In this document: positions 17,660 through 25,588 of the stretch, piece after piece
How the letters are laid out: every line of letters starts with the position of its first letter
How positions within the stretch are numbered: the first letter of the stretch is position 1
Origin: Dethiosulfovibrio salsuginis
Lineage (GTDB): Bacteria; Synergistota; Synergistia; Synergistales; Dethiosulfovibrionaceae
Length of the DNA: 56,844 bases
Reading direction: 5' to 3'
Assembly (NCBI RefSeq): GCF_900177735.1
Contig: NZ_FXBB01000017.1
Location: forward strand, 1-56,844
Notes under the pieces: generated by a model
What the model saw: the letters and a program-made list of their open reading frames with translations, nothing else
What the model was told of the DNA's origin: nothing
Database searches by the model: none
Program-made: the position numbers and the translations under genes

Positions 17660-17812
17660 ATACACAGGATCGGTACGTTCAGTATCCGGACTTAGATTCA
17701 TCCTAGGAGGAGCCTTCCCAGCGATAGCCAGTGGCGTGTGTCCTCTTCGTCATCTTTACCGTAGCGGGGCTGCGCCGGATTTTCACCGGCTTCCTGAACG
17801 AGGTTCCTGTCT
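17660..17812 (-). promoter_or_regulatory. Cobalamin riboswitch
   Basis: On the minus strand this segment shows the class core: GGTGAAAATCCGGCGCAGCC followed by CCGCTACGGTAA, then GCCACTGG, CTGGGAAGGC, and a B12-box-like AAGTCCGGATAC. The closing stem P1 is visible as cgttca (17795-17800 on the complement) pairing with tgaacg (17676-17681). The intrinsic terminator at 17598-17615 follows. It should lower transcription of the surface protein, and through it the TonB receptor and btuFCD, when cobalamin is plentiful. Exact edges are approximate. Confidence 0.92.
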
Positions 17813-17819
17813 AATTCCG

Positions 17820-17848
17820 TTGCACTATACATCATGTCGTCGTACAAT
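17820..17848 (+). promoter_or_regulatory. Promoter for the 42-residue acidic protein
   Basis: TTGCAC at 17820-17825 and TACAAT at 17843-17848 with a 17-base spacer, reading to the right towards the small gene at 17885. It occupies nearly the same bases as the opposing riboswitch promoter. Confidence 0.65.
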
Positions 17849-17852
17849 GCAA
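17824..17852 (-). promoter_or_regulatory. Promoter for the riboswitch and corrinoid operon
   Basis: On the minus strand TTGCAT (17852-17847) and TATAGT (17829-17824) are spaced by 17 bases. Transcription would begin near 17817, a few bases before the riboswitch P1 strand. It lies on top of the plus-strand promoter at 17820-17848. Confidence 0.7.
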
Positions 17853-17884
17853 CACAGCTTTCAAGGTAAAAGGAGGTTTTTAAG

Positions 17885-18013
17885 TTGGCGGACGGCATGG
17901 AAAATTGGAAGAGCGACGATTATTTTGATAGCATCGGAGAAAATCCGTTTAAGTTTATAAAGGACGACGAGAGCCCTAAAGACGACAGAACTCCCATATC
18001 TGAGGACGACTAA
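17885..18013 (+). CDS. Small acidic protein, 42 residues, unknown
   Basis: A short open frame with convincing signals: AGGAGG at 17871-17876, 8 bases before TTG 17885, a matching sigma70-type promoter upstream, and a perfect hairpin directly at the stop. The product begins MADGMENWKSDDYFDSIGEN and is rich in Asp/Glu (about one third), hydrophilic, with no signal peptide or membrane segment. The ATG at 17897 is an alternative start but is too far from the ribosome site. It is transcribed divergently from the corrinoid operon out of a superimposed promoter, which may make the two mutually exclusive. I recognise no family. Confidence 0.65.
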   Translation: MADGMENWKSDDYFDSIGENPFKFIKDDESPKDDRTPISEDD

Positions 18014-18050
18014 GTCAAGAGGAGGAGCTTAAGCTCCTCCTCTTGACTTA
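18011..18050. terminator. Perfect 40-base palindromic terminator
   Basis: Bases 18011-18030 are the exact reverse complement of 18031-18050. The left edge includes the TAA of the 42-residue gene and the right edge is 5 bases past the end of the minus-strand gene at 18055, so it can serve both convergent units. Confidence 0.8.
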
Positions 18051-18054
18051 ACGA

Positions 18055-18528
18055 CTAACAGCTAATTATAAAATCCTTAGGAGAGGTGTAGACCTCAAAA
18101 TCGGTCAGGTTTTTCTCCCTGATGAGTTCCTCTACGTCGTCTTCCGTCTCGACGCTGTAGATCTGAATATCCTCGGCACTGGCGTCGACCACCAGACAGA
18201 AATATCCCTCCGAGAGTCCCTCTCTGTACATTCCGTAGAAGATCTGCATATCTATCAGGTCCATGAAAAAGATGTCTCTGTCAGGAGTCTCTTCGTCTCC
18301 GTCCATCTCCATGGCCTTTATGTAATCGTTGATCCTCGATTTGAGGACGTCCTGATATCTTGGAAGGACGTCAAGAACGACCGATCCGCCCTCAAGGTCC
18401 TCCTCCATGGTTCCGATCTCCTTCTCGTCCAGGTATATTTTAGCCCTGTAGAGAACCTCTTCCCCGTTGAGCTCCTCCATGTCCCGAAGCTCAACTCCGT
18501 TTATCTGAGCATAGCAAACGCTGTCCAT
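18055..18528 (-). CDS. Acidic hypothetical protein, 157 residues
   Basis: A soluble acidic protein beginning MDSVCYAQINGVELRDMEEL. It has a beta-rich start, an amphipathic middle (DYIKAMEMDGDEETPDRDIF) and a beta/helix end (EVYTSPKDFIISC). There is no signal peptide, membrane segment or motif I recognise. It follows the small membrane protein gene by about 100 bases on the same strand and shares its terminator with the 42-residue gene. Codon use matches its neighbours, so it is probably real. Confidence 0.7.
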   Translation of the reverse strand: MDSVCYAQINGVELRDMEELNGEEVLYRAKIYLDEKEIGTMEEDLEGGSVVLDVLPRYQDVLKSRINDYIKAMEMDGDEETPDRDIFFMDLIDMQIFYGMYREGLSEGYFCLVVDASAEDIQIYSVETEDDVEELIREKNLTDFEVYTSPKDFIISC

Positions 18529-18625
18529 TACGAGTTCACGTCCTCTCTAAGTCCCACTTTAGCTGAAGGGACTCAATCTCAGGCCAATTTTACTCTAAAG
18601 CGAGGTCAAAAGCCATATGGACAGT

Positions 18626-18862
18626 TTATCGTCGACCCTGTTTTTTGACCCAATCTACCAGGTCGTAAAACCTGGGATCCCTTACGCACCCCAGCAAAAA
18701 CCAGGCGACCGCCCCAAAAAGTATCAGAGGTAACACCATTCCCAGCAGGGAGAGCAAAAAACCCATGGATAGGAATACACCGAAGCCTACGGCAACCCAA
18801 TATAGAGGAGTAGGTATACCGGATATAAAACGATCGAGACTTTCCTTCCCCCAACGAAACAT
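18626..18862 (-). CDS. Small membrane protein, 78 residues
   Basis: The product starts MFRWGKESLDRFISGIPTPL and has two closely spaced hydrophobic helices (about residues 20-62) followed by a charged tail RDPRFYDLVDWVKKQGRR. A good ribosome site (gggaggtgtccc) precedes the ATG. Another open frame over the same bases (18606-18869) has no plausible composition and is an overlap artefact. It lies 22 bases downstream of the sugar ABC permease gene and may be the distal member of that operon. Function unknown. Confidence 0.7.
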   Translation of the reverse strand: MFRWGKESLDRFISGIPTPLYWVAVGFGVFLSMGFLLSLLGMVLPLILFGAVAWFLLGCVRDPRFYDLVDWVKKQGRR

Positions 18863-18884
18863 GGGACACCTCCCAGTATAGATT

Positions 18885-19841
18885 TTACTCGGAACGGTTC
18901 TTTCCGCTCAACAGAGGAAGAACCATAACCGCTATCAGTATAGCACCCCACAGGGCCAATCCCAGATGGGAACTTAGCCCCAAAAGGTTGAGACCGCTGG
19001 ATATGACCTGAAGAATTATCAGGGCCAGAACCACTCCTCCAACCCTTCCAAAACCCCCATCAGGGTTTACCCCACCTAAAACCGATGCCAGGACGGTCAC
19101 CAATAGATAGGACGAGGCATATCCCGCCCGAGCTGAATTAAACCGAGATATCATTATAATCGACGCTATCCCAGCCAGGAGCCCTGAGAGGACGTAAACC
19201 GAGACGAGGACTTTTTTGACCGGAACACCGGAGAATTCGGCGGCCTTCGAGTTGGATCCTATCATGGAGGAGTAGACTCCAAAGGGAGTTCTCTCCAGCA
19301 ACACCCCCATAACAAGAGCGCAGAACAGAAAGATAACTAAAGGCAGTGGTATTCCGTAAATCATTCCGTTGCCGATAAACAGAAACCCGCTGGGGAAACC
19401 GGAGATAACCGAGCCTTGGGTAAGGAGCACGCTTATTCCCTCGACGAGAGTCATAGTTCCCAGAGTCGCCAGGATAGCTGAAACCCCTACGTAGGCCACC
19501 AAAACCCCGTTTATCACCCCAATACAGAGAGAAACGACCACACCGGAGAGCAGGGCAACAACTATGGAGACAGGGCTTCCCACCATAAAGGACGTGAGAA
19601 CCCAAGCTGTGGCGATGCCGGACATATTGGCCGCAGCTATAATCGAAAGGTTTATACCTCCGGTTATCATTGCGATCATCATCGCTAAGGTCAGTATCCC
19701 AAGCTCAGGGAGCTGAAAAGCTATGGACTGGAGGTTTGCCCCGCTAAAAAAGCCCTTACCGAGAAAGAGGGCAAAGCCTCCCACCAAAGCCAGAAGTATG
19801 ACCACAAGACGAAGTATTTTTCTGTCTTTAGGGAAGGACAT
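18885..19841 (-). CDS. Sugar ABC transporter permease, RbsC/RhaQ-like (second)
   Basis: A 318-residue inner-membrane permease of the ribose/branched-chain type with about nine helices. Family features are ELGILTLAMMIAMITGGINLS in the third helix region and a late LASVLGGVNPDGGFGRVGGV segment that contacts the ATPase. It overlaps the preceding permease gene by 14 bases. With that gene it forms a heterodimeric channel, as in rhamnose and autoinducer-2 importers, which carry two distinct permeases. Confidence 0.9.
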   Translation of the reverse strand: MSFPKDRKILRLVVILLALVGGFALFLGKGFFSGANLQSIAFQLPELGILTLAMMIAMITGGINLSIIAAANMSGIATAWVLTSFMVGSPVSIVVALLSGVVVSLCIGVINGVLVAYVGVSAILATLGTMTLVEGISVLLTQGSVISGFPSGFLFIGNGMIYGIPLPLVIFLFCALVMGVLLERTPFGVYSSMIGSNSKAAEFSGVPVKKVLVSVYVLSGLLAGIASIIMISRFNSARAGYASSYLLVTVLASVLGGVNPDGGFGRVGGVVLALIILQVISSGLNLLGLSSHLGLALWGAILIAVMVLPLLSGKNRSE

Positions 19842-20814
19842 CTATCTCCGCCCCCTTCATATCCTCTCTCCGCCTGTTCCATGCAGTCATGGCAACGCTT
19901 AACAGTATTACCAAACCTATAGCGACCTTATGCCAGTAGGACGAAACGCCGAGAAGAGTAAGTCCGTTTTGGAGAATCCCTATAATAGCCACTCCAAGGA
20001 CCGCTCCCATAACCGATCCCTCACCTCCGCTTAAGCTCGCTCCGCCTAAGACCACCGCTGCGAGCACCTCCATCTCTCTGCCAACTATGGAATTAGGAGC
20101 CACGGTCTGAAGAAGCTGGGCCTGCACGGTAGCCCCTATTCCCGCCATAAGCCCCATGTAACAGTAGACGAACGTCCGAAGCCGAAAAAGGTTAAACCCC
20201 ATACGCCTGGCTCCATCTGGATTTCCCCCCATGGCGTATATTCGGCGACCTGTTACAGTTAGGTTAAGCAAAATCCAGGTAAGGGTCACCGAAACCAGCA
20301 AAGCAGCCACAGGCAAGGAAAGGGAGTAAATGTCGTCAGGACCAAATGAAAATAGAGTTATACCGTCGCCAAACCAATCGGGGAAACTGTATAGCCACCG
20401 GCCTTTGGTGACAAAGACGAGGAGACCGTAAAAAACGTTAAGAGTAGCTATAGTTATTATTATAGCGGAGACCTTCAGGTGATGGACTAAAAATCCGTTG
20501 ATCCAGCCTAGAGCTATTCCCACCGCCGAGGCTACGACAAAGGCGGTTATCCAGCCTCCACCATGATCCATTATAACCAGAGCCATAGAGTACTGAGCCA
20601 CCGTAGCTGTAGCGGTGAAGGATATGTCTATGCCTCCGGAGATCAACACCACGAGAAGACCTACCGCCATTATCCCCACAAAGGAGTAGCTCAGGAGCAG
20701 ATCAAAGAGGTTTTCGAGAGAGAAAAACTCCTCCGAACCTATCGAAAAAATCGCCATCATGACGAATAGCACCAGCGTCAGATAGAATTCGCTTTTCTTA
20801 AAAAAATCGCCCAT
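19828..20814 (-). CDS. Sugar ABC transporter permease, RbsC/RhaP-like (first)
   Basis: A 328-residue polytopic permease. The start MGDFFKKSEFYLTLVLFVMM leads into the first helix, and AVGLLVVLISGGIDISFTAT is the conserved GGIDLS-type motif. The last third carries LAAVVLGGASLSGGEGSVMG, the coupling region. It lies 2 bases downstream of the ATPase gene. Together with the following permease it should form the membrane part of a rhamnose- or AI-2-type importer. Confidence 0.9.
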   Translation of the reverse strand: MGDFFKKSEFYLTLVLFVMMAIFSIGSEEFFSLENLFDLLLSYSFVGIMAVGLLVVLISGGIDISFTATATVAQYSMALVIMDHGGGWITAFVVASAVGIALGWINGFLVHHLKVSAIIITIATLNVFYGLLVFVTKGRWLYSFPDWFGDGITLFSFGPDDIYSLSLPVAALLVSVTLTWILLNLTVTGRRIYAMGGNPDGARRMGFNLFRLRTFVYCYMGLMAGIGATVQAQLLQTVAPNSIVGREMEVLAAVVLGGASLSGGEGSVMGAVLGVAIIGILQNGLTLLGVSSYWHKVAIGLVILLSVAMTAWNRRREDMKGAEIDVLP

Positions 20815-20816
20815 AT

Positions 20817-22310
20817 CTATACCTCATCTATCCTTGAGGCCAGGTCCTGCTCCGATGTCTCCGTAGGCCTATATTCACCGGTGATCCTGCCCCTTTGCAT
20901 CGTGATAATTCTATGGCAATTATAGTAGACCTCCGGTATTTCGTCGGAGATCATAATAATGCCCATACCTTTGGCAGACAAACTTTTGACTATGTCATAA
21001 ATTCCCTTTTTGGCGGCTATATCCACCCCTACGGTAGGGGAATCTAGAATGAGCACTTTGGGCTTGGTCGCCAGCCATTTAGCGAGGACCACCTTCTGTT
21101 GGTTTCCGCCGGACAAGGTTCTTACCGGAAGGTTTACGTCGGAGACTTTGACCGATAGCTCTTGAACCGACGAGGAGACCAGCTGATCCCTTTTTGTTCC
21201 GTCTATAGTCCCAAAGGAAGACTTCAGCCTGTCCAGTACGGTCAATACAGAGTTATCCCTTATAGACTGGTCCATCACTATACCTAACGTCAGCCTGTCC
21301 TCCGATACATAGCCGATGCCGGAATAAATGCCGTCCCTTATGGAACTGAGGGAGAGGTACTTCCCCTCGAGGGCAATCGTTCCTGAGTCAGGCGGATTTT
21401 TTCCAAAAAGGCTTAAGGCTAACTCGGTTCTACCAGAACCTAAGAGACCGGTGATGCCCAGTATCTCCCCTCTGTGGAGCTCGAAAGACACGTCTTTATA
21501 GTTGTTTTGCCTGGTAAGCCCCTCTACGCTCAGTAGAACCGATCGGTGGTGCTCGACATCGTGAACGGTCATATCGAACTCCAGACCGGTCATATAGGTT
21601 GCCAGTTTTTTATCGTCCAACTCGGAAGCCTCAAACACCCCGACGGATTTTCCGTCCCTTAAGACCGTCACCCTCTCGGCGACCTCTATGACCTCGTCCA
21701 GTCTGTGGGATACGAATACCACAGCGATATCCCTGTTTTTAAGCTCCTTCACCACGGAGAGAAGCGCTTTAACCTCCGTTCTCGTGAGGGAGGCGGTAGG
21801 TTCGTCCATTATAACCAGTCGAGCATCGTTGGCGAGAGCCCGGCATATGGCCACCAACTGACGATCGGCGATCGATAGCTCGGAAACCTTTTTCCTGAGA
21901 GGCAGAGATATCCCTATTTTATTCATAGCCGTCTTAGCGTCGGAGACAAGCCGGCCTTTATCCACAAAAAAACGGCCTTTTTCGCAGTACTGACCTAATC
22001 CGATGTTCTCCGCCACCGATAGACCTGGAAAGATAGACAGGTCCTGATATATAACCTGAATCCCTATGCCTATGGCCTTTGCAGGATCTAAGGCGACTAA
22101 TTCGCCGTCGATAAAGATCTCCGCCCCATCTTCCGGTCGATATACCCCTGAAATTATCTTTATGAGGGTGCTTTTTCCAGACCCATTTTGACCTGCCAGA
22201 CAGTGAATTTCCCCAGGAGAGAGGGAAAGGCCAACGTCATCCAAGGCAGTTACCCCTCCAAAGCGTTTGCTGATATTGCGAAGCTCAATGAAAGGTTTTT
22301 TTTCATTCAT
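20817..22310 (-). CDS. Sugar ABC transporter ATP-binding protein, RbsA/RhaT-like (two domains)
   Basis: A 497-residue tandem ATPase of the sugar-import type. The N-terminal domain has Walker A GQNGSGKST, a signature region SIADRQLVAICRAL and Walker B LVIMDEPTASL. The C-terminal domain has a degenerate Walker A (GLLGSGRTE), signature LSGGNQQKV and Walker B LILDSPTVGVD. This asymmetry is normal for RbsA/XylG/LsrA. A terminator-like hairpin lies between it and the upstream binding-protein gene. It powers import with the two permeases immediately downstream. Confidence 0.93.
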   Translation of the reverse strand: MNEKKPFIELRNISKRFGGVTALDDVGLSLSPGEIHCLAGQNGSGKSTLIKIISGVYRPEDGAEIFIDGELVALDPAKAIGIGIQVIYQDLSIFPGLSVAENIGLGQYCEKGRFFVDKGRLVSDAKTAMNKIGISLPLRKKVSELSIADRQLVAICRALANDARLVIMDEPTASLTRTEVKALLSVVKELKNRDIAVVFVSHRLDEVIEVAERVTVLRDGKSVGVFEASELDDKKLATYMTGLEFDMTVHDVEHHRSVLLSVEGLTRQNNYKDVSFELHRGEILGITGLLGSGRTELALSLFGKNPPDSGTIALEGKYLSLSSIRDGIYSGIGYVSEDRLTLGIVMDQSIRDNSVLTVLDRLKSSFGTIDGTKRDQLVSSSVQELSVKVSDVNLPVRTLSGGNQQKVVLAKWLATKPKVLILDSPTVGVDIAAKKGIYDIVKSLSAKGMGIIMISDEIPEVYYNCHRIITMQRGRITGEYRPTETSEQDLASRIDEV

Positions 22311-22356
22311 GAGAACCCCATCCTATCACTTTAGTTCTGTGACTTTCGACGAAAAT

Positions 22357-22385
22357 AAAGGGCGGAGTCCAAGGCTCCGCCCTTT
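22357..22385 (-). terminator. Attenuator hairpin after sugar-binding protein gene
   Basis: An 11-base inverted repeat (22357-22367 with 22375-22385) read on the minus strand as aaagggcggag...ctccgcccttt and then TATTTTCG. It is placed after the binding-protein stop and before the ATPase gene, matching the layout in the peptide importer. Confidence 0.75.
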
Positions 22386-22408
22386 ACAACCTCCAGAATT
22401 ATACCAGC

Positions 22409-23401
22409 CTAGAAACCAAGCTCTCTAGCGTTCTCGGCGGTTATCTCCAGTATGGCGTTAAGCTTTATAATGTTTCCATCGAGGGTTATGGCTTTAGGTC
22501 CGGTCATCATAGGAAGTTCCATGCCGTCTTTTATCTCTCTTCCCTCGAGGATTTCCTTGGCGACTGCGACCATGGCGTAGCCCGGGTCCGCAGGATCCCA
22601 GAGGAACCCTTTAGTGATGAGACCTCTGGAGAGATATCTGGAAGCGTGCTCAGGCATGACCGTCCCAACTATGGCCATATCTCCAGGCTTCGCCTTCTGC
22701 TTTTCCATCGCCCTAGCTCCTCCGATAGGGCCAAGGCTTCCGAACCCTACAATCCCCTTAAGGTTCGGGTATGTCTTAAGGAGCTCCATGGTCTTTTTGT
22801 AGGATTCCTCGGCACTTTCCCCACAGGGGATCCTGTCGGTAACCAGCTTCATATCGGGATAGTTTTTCTTAACGTATTCGAGACCTATGTCCGCCCACAG
22901 GTTATGAAGAGGAACGGTCAGGGAGCCGACGAATATGGCGAAATCTCCCTTCTCCCCCATCGCATCAGCGAGACAGGCAAAGTTCATCTCGCCAAATTCT
23001 ACGTTGTCGATGGCCTCGACGTCGTAGTCAGCCCCTGGCTGATTTGGGGATTCGTGGGTTATTACCACGATACCTTTGTCTCTCGCCTTCTGGAGGACCG
23101 GCCCCATAGCGTTGGCGTCGTTAGGGACTACGCAGATAGCGTCTACCCCTTTGGCGATAAGATCCTCGACTATCCTGATCTGCTGAGCGGGATCAGCGTC
23201 GGAGGGACCAACCTGATAGGCTTTTACGTTAAGGTCTTTTGCAGCTTTTTTTACACCGTCCTCAAGGCGGTTGAACCAGGGAATACCGGTGATCTTAACC
23301 ACCGTGGCTATCTCGTACTCCTTGGCTCCGGCTATGCCGGAAAACAGGAAAGCACCCATAAGGGCCGATAAGGCTATCGATCGAACAAACTTGTTCATCA
23401 T
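22409..23401 (-). CDS. Periplasmic sugar-binding protein, RhaS/LsrB family
   Basis: A 330-residue periplasmic binding protein (Peripla_BP_4 type) with signal peptide FVRSIALSALMGAFLFSGIAGA-KE and no lipobox. The fold pattern is clear: VVKITGIPWFNRLEDGVKKA, then RIVEDLIAKGVDAICVVPND, then DKGIVVITHESPN, and late GFLWDPADPGYAMVAVAKEI. This subfamily includes rhamnose-binding RhaS and autoinducer-2 binding LsrB. The neighbouring rhamnulokinase-like and aldolase genes favour a deoxysugar ligand. The ribosome site ggaggtagttt lies just before the ATG. Confidence 0.88.
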   Translation of the reverse strand: MMNKFVRSIALSALMGAFLFSGIAGAKEYEIATVVKITGIPWFNRLEDGVKKAAKDLNVKAYQVGPSDADPAQQIRIVEDLIAKGVDAICVVPNDANAMGPVLQKARDKGIVVITHESPNQPGADYDVEAIDNVEFGEMNFACLADAMGEKGDFAIFVGSLTVPLHNLWADIGLEYVKKNYPDMKLVTDRIPCGESAEESYKKTMELLKTYPNLKGIVGFGSLGPIGGARAMEKQKAKPGDMAIVGTVMPEHASRYLSRGLITKGFLWDPADPGYAMVAVAKEILEGREIKDGMELPMMTGPKAITLDGNIIKLNAILEITAENARELGF

Positions 23402-23453
23402 AAAACTACCTCCAAGTCATAAACATCGGTATTTCTCCAGGTCAACTAGACCG

Positions 23454-24899
23454 TCAATGACGCTTGGGCTCGTAGCGATGTAGTTTACAGGATCTTCTGA
23501 TCACATCCCTCCCTTCGTCAAGGCCATCTACGACGCCTAAGGCCTGAAGCTGGCAGATCAGGTTACCCATCGTCGTCGCCTCCACCGGGCCAGCTAAAAC
23601 CGTCTTTCCCGTGGCGTTGGCGGTCAGCTGACACAGAAGGGAGGCCTTAGTCCCCCCTCCAACGACGTTTATCCTGTCCACGACCCCAACGGTGTCCTCC
23701 ATATCCCTGAGTGCGGTACCGTACCGAGAGGCGAGGCTATCGTAGATGGAGCGAGCAAATTCACCTACCGTTTCAGGAGGTTCTTCTCCTCTATCGATAA
23801 ACCACGATCCTATGGCTTCCGGCATATTGTCGGGGTTCATGAATCTGAGGTCATCGGGGTCGAACAAGAAACGCCCCGGTGTGGCCGAGTGGGCTGCCTT
23901 GTGTATCTCGTCGTAGGAAAGGTCGGAACCTCTGTCCCTCCAGCTTCTCCGACACTCCTGTATTAACCAGAGACCGGCGATTATCCTGTGATATACCACC
24001 TTATCTCCTACTCCCATTTCGTTGGTGAAGTTCATCTCCATCGATTTAGGGGACAACTCCGGTCGATCAAGCTCCGTTCCAAGAAGGGACCAGGTTCCAA
24101 GGCTTATGAAAGAACTTCTGACGCCTTTTTCAAAGGGAGTAGCAGCCAGAGCGGAGGCGGTATCGTGCCCAGCTACTGCTACCACCGATATGCCCTCAGG
24201 AAGGCCCGATGCCTGCCTAAAACCTTCCTCCAGAGGACCTATGAAGGTACCTGGAGAAATAAGGGGACAGAGCAGACCGGAAGGCACCCCGGCCTTCTCG
24301 AGCAGATCGGGGGCCCAGGATCGACTTGATGGATCGAAAAATTGAGAGGTGGAGGCGATGGTAACCTCGTTAGCCATCTTCCCCGTCAGGAAGTACGCAA
24401 AAAGATCCGGCGGGAAGAGGAGGCTTTTTGCATGGTCGAATATCCAGGGCTTTTCCCTCCTGTGGGCGTAGAGCTGAAGAAGGGTATTGAACTGTATGAA
24501 CATTATCCCCGTGCGGCGGTAAATCTCGTCTTTCGGTATAAGATCGAAAAGCTCGTCGTAAAGGCCTTCGGTCCTAGGATCTCTATAGGAGTGGACGGGA
24601 ACCATGAGGTCTCCGGCCTCGTCTATTAGGCCATAGTCAACTCCCCAGGTATCTATGCCGACGGTGAACGGCTTGCCTTTAAGCCTGGTAGATGCCTTTA
24701 TAAGACCTTTTCTTATCTCCTCCAGATCGCTCAAGACCTCCCAGTACCATCTCGCCCCAACCCGAATCGGCCGTCTCTCAAAAGAGTGGACCGTCTCCAG
24801 GGAGAGGCTTTCTCCGTCATAGGTCCCCAGAGTAGCCCTACCACCGGAACTTCCGAGGTCGAACGCAAGACAATGGACAGCCGTCTCCATCGGGATCAT
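23454..24899 (-). CDS. rhaB: Rhamnulokinase-like FGGY sugar kinase
   Basis: A 481-residue cytoplasmic carbohydrate kinase of the FGGY family. RhaB-like landmarks are present: FDLGSSGGRATLGTYDGESL at the N-terminal phosphate site, VGIDTWGVDYGLID, HSYRDPRTEG, TGIMFIQFNTLLQL, SLGTWSLLGTE, NFTNEMG, IAGLWLIQECRRSW, and VVGGGTKASLLCQLTANATG near the C terminus. It should phosphorylate L-rhamnulose or a related ketose. It overlaps the class II aldolase gene by 4 bases (ATGA), so kinase and aldolase are co-produced. No matching isomerase gene is present in the window. Confidence 0.85.
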   Translation of the reverse strand: MIPMETAVHCLAFDLGSSGGRATLGTYDGESLSLETVHSFERRPIRVGARWYWEVLSDLEEIRKGLIKASTRLKGKPFTVGIDTWGVDYGLIDEAGDLMVPVHSYRDPRTEGLYDELFDLIPKDEIYRRTGIMFIQFNTLLQLYAHRREKPWIFDHAKSLLFPPDLFAYFLTGKMANEVTIASTSQFFDPSSRSWAPDLLEKAGVPSGLLCPLISPGTFIGPLEEGFRQASGLPEGISVVAVAGHDTASALAATPFEKGVRSSFISLGTWSLLGTELDRPELSPKSMEMNFTNEMGVGDKVVYHRIIAGLWLIQECRRSWRDRGSDLSYDEIHKAAHSATPGRFLFDPDDLRFMNPDNMPEAIGSWFIDRGEEPPETVGEFARSIYDSLASRYGTALRDMEDTVGVVDRINVVGGGTKASLLCQLTANATGKTVLAGPVEATTMGNLICQLQALGVVDGLDEGRDVIRRSCKLHRYEPKRH

Positions 24900-25549
24900 C
24901 TCTTCTTTGTCTGTCCGTAAGAGGCAAACTGCCTCTGAGTGCCCTCTATGGCCTCTTTGGGAAGTATAACCGGTTCCCCTGCGCTTTTCGCCAGTATGTA
25001 AAGCCTGGCCACGTACTCAACGTTCAGAGCAACGGTAAAGGCGGCTTTCATCGACCTGCCTAAGGCGATCTGACCGTGGTTAGCCATCAGGACGGCGTTA
25101 TAATCCCCTATATTGTCCGCTACGTTTTTAGCGAGCTCAGGAGTCCCGTAGACCGCAAAGGGAGTAATTGGCACTCTATCCCCGGCGACTGCGACCATGT
25201 AGTTCACCGCCGGAAGGTCTATTCCTAGACAGGACACGGCGGTAGCGTAATCGGAGTGACAGTGCACTATCGCCGAAGCGTCAGGTCTAACCTTGTACAA
25301 CCCGAGATGGAGTCCCCACTCGGTAGTGGGAACTAAGTGATCCTCCTCCACAAACCCCCCGTCCAGGGTCATAATGACCACGTCCTCGGGCTTTACGTCA
25401 AAGTAATCCATTCCAGAAGGGCTAAGGGCTATATAGCCCTCCTCCCTGTTAAAAACGCTGACGTTGCCTCCTGTCCCTGTGGTGAGATTGGCCTCCATCA
25501 GCTTTCTGCCGTACTCGACCACCTGTTCTCTTTCTTCCCTCAAAATCAA
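24896..25549 (-). CDS. Class II (zinc) aldolase, fuculose/rhamnulose-phosphate type
   Basis: A class II aldolase/adducin-family enzyme of about 217 residues. Zn ligands are visible as HCHSD (HxH) and NHG, and the catalytic-Glu region as PTTEWGLHLGLY. TGTGGNVSVFNREEGYIAL is the phosphate-binding start. GGAGGGG lies 6-8 bases upstream of TTG 25549, so I prefer that start; a GTG at 25573 would add 8 residues. The enzyme would split a ketose 1-phosphate into dihydroxyacetone phosphate and an aldehyde. The stop overlaps the rhaB start. Fuculose versus rhamnulose specificity is open. Confidence 0.82.
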   Translation of the reverse strand: MILREEREQVVEYGRKLMEANLTTGTGGNVSVFNREEGYIALSPSGMDYFDVKPEDVVIMTLDGGFVEEDHLVPTTEWGLHLGLYKVRPDASAIVHCHSDYATAVSCLGIDLPAVNYMVAVAGDRVPITPFAVYGTPELAKNVADNIGDYNAVLMANHGQIALGRSMKAAFTVALNVEYVARLYILAKSAGEPVILPKEAIEGTQRQFASYGQTKKR

Positions 25550-25588
25550 AGTTAACCCCTCCATTAAGACCACTTCAAGGCGGTCGAT

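Noticed and set aside
17698-17898. Open frame of 66 codons on the minus strand across the riboswitch
   Set aside because: It coincides with the riboswitch aptamer and its promoter; no ribosome site and no plausible composition.
18606-18869. 87-codon frame overlapping the 78-residue membrane protein gene
   Set aside because: The other frame has a better ribosome site and coherent membrane helices.
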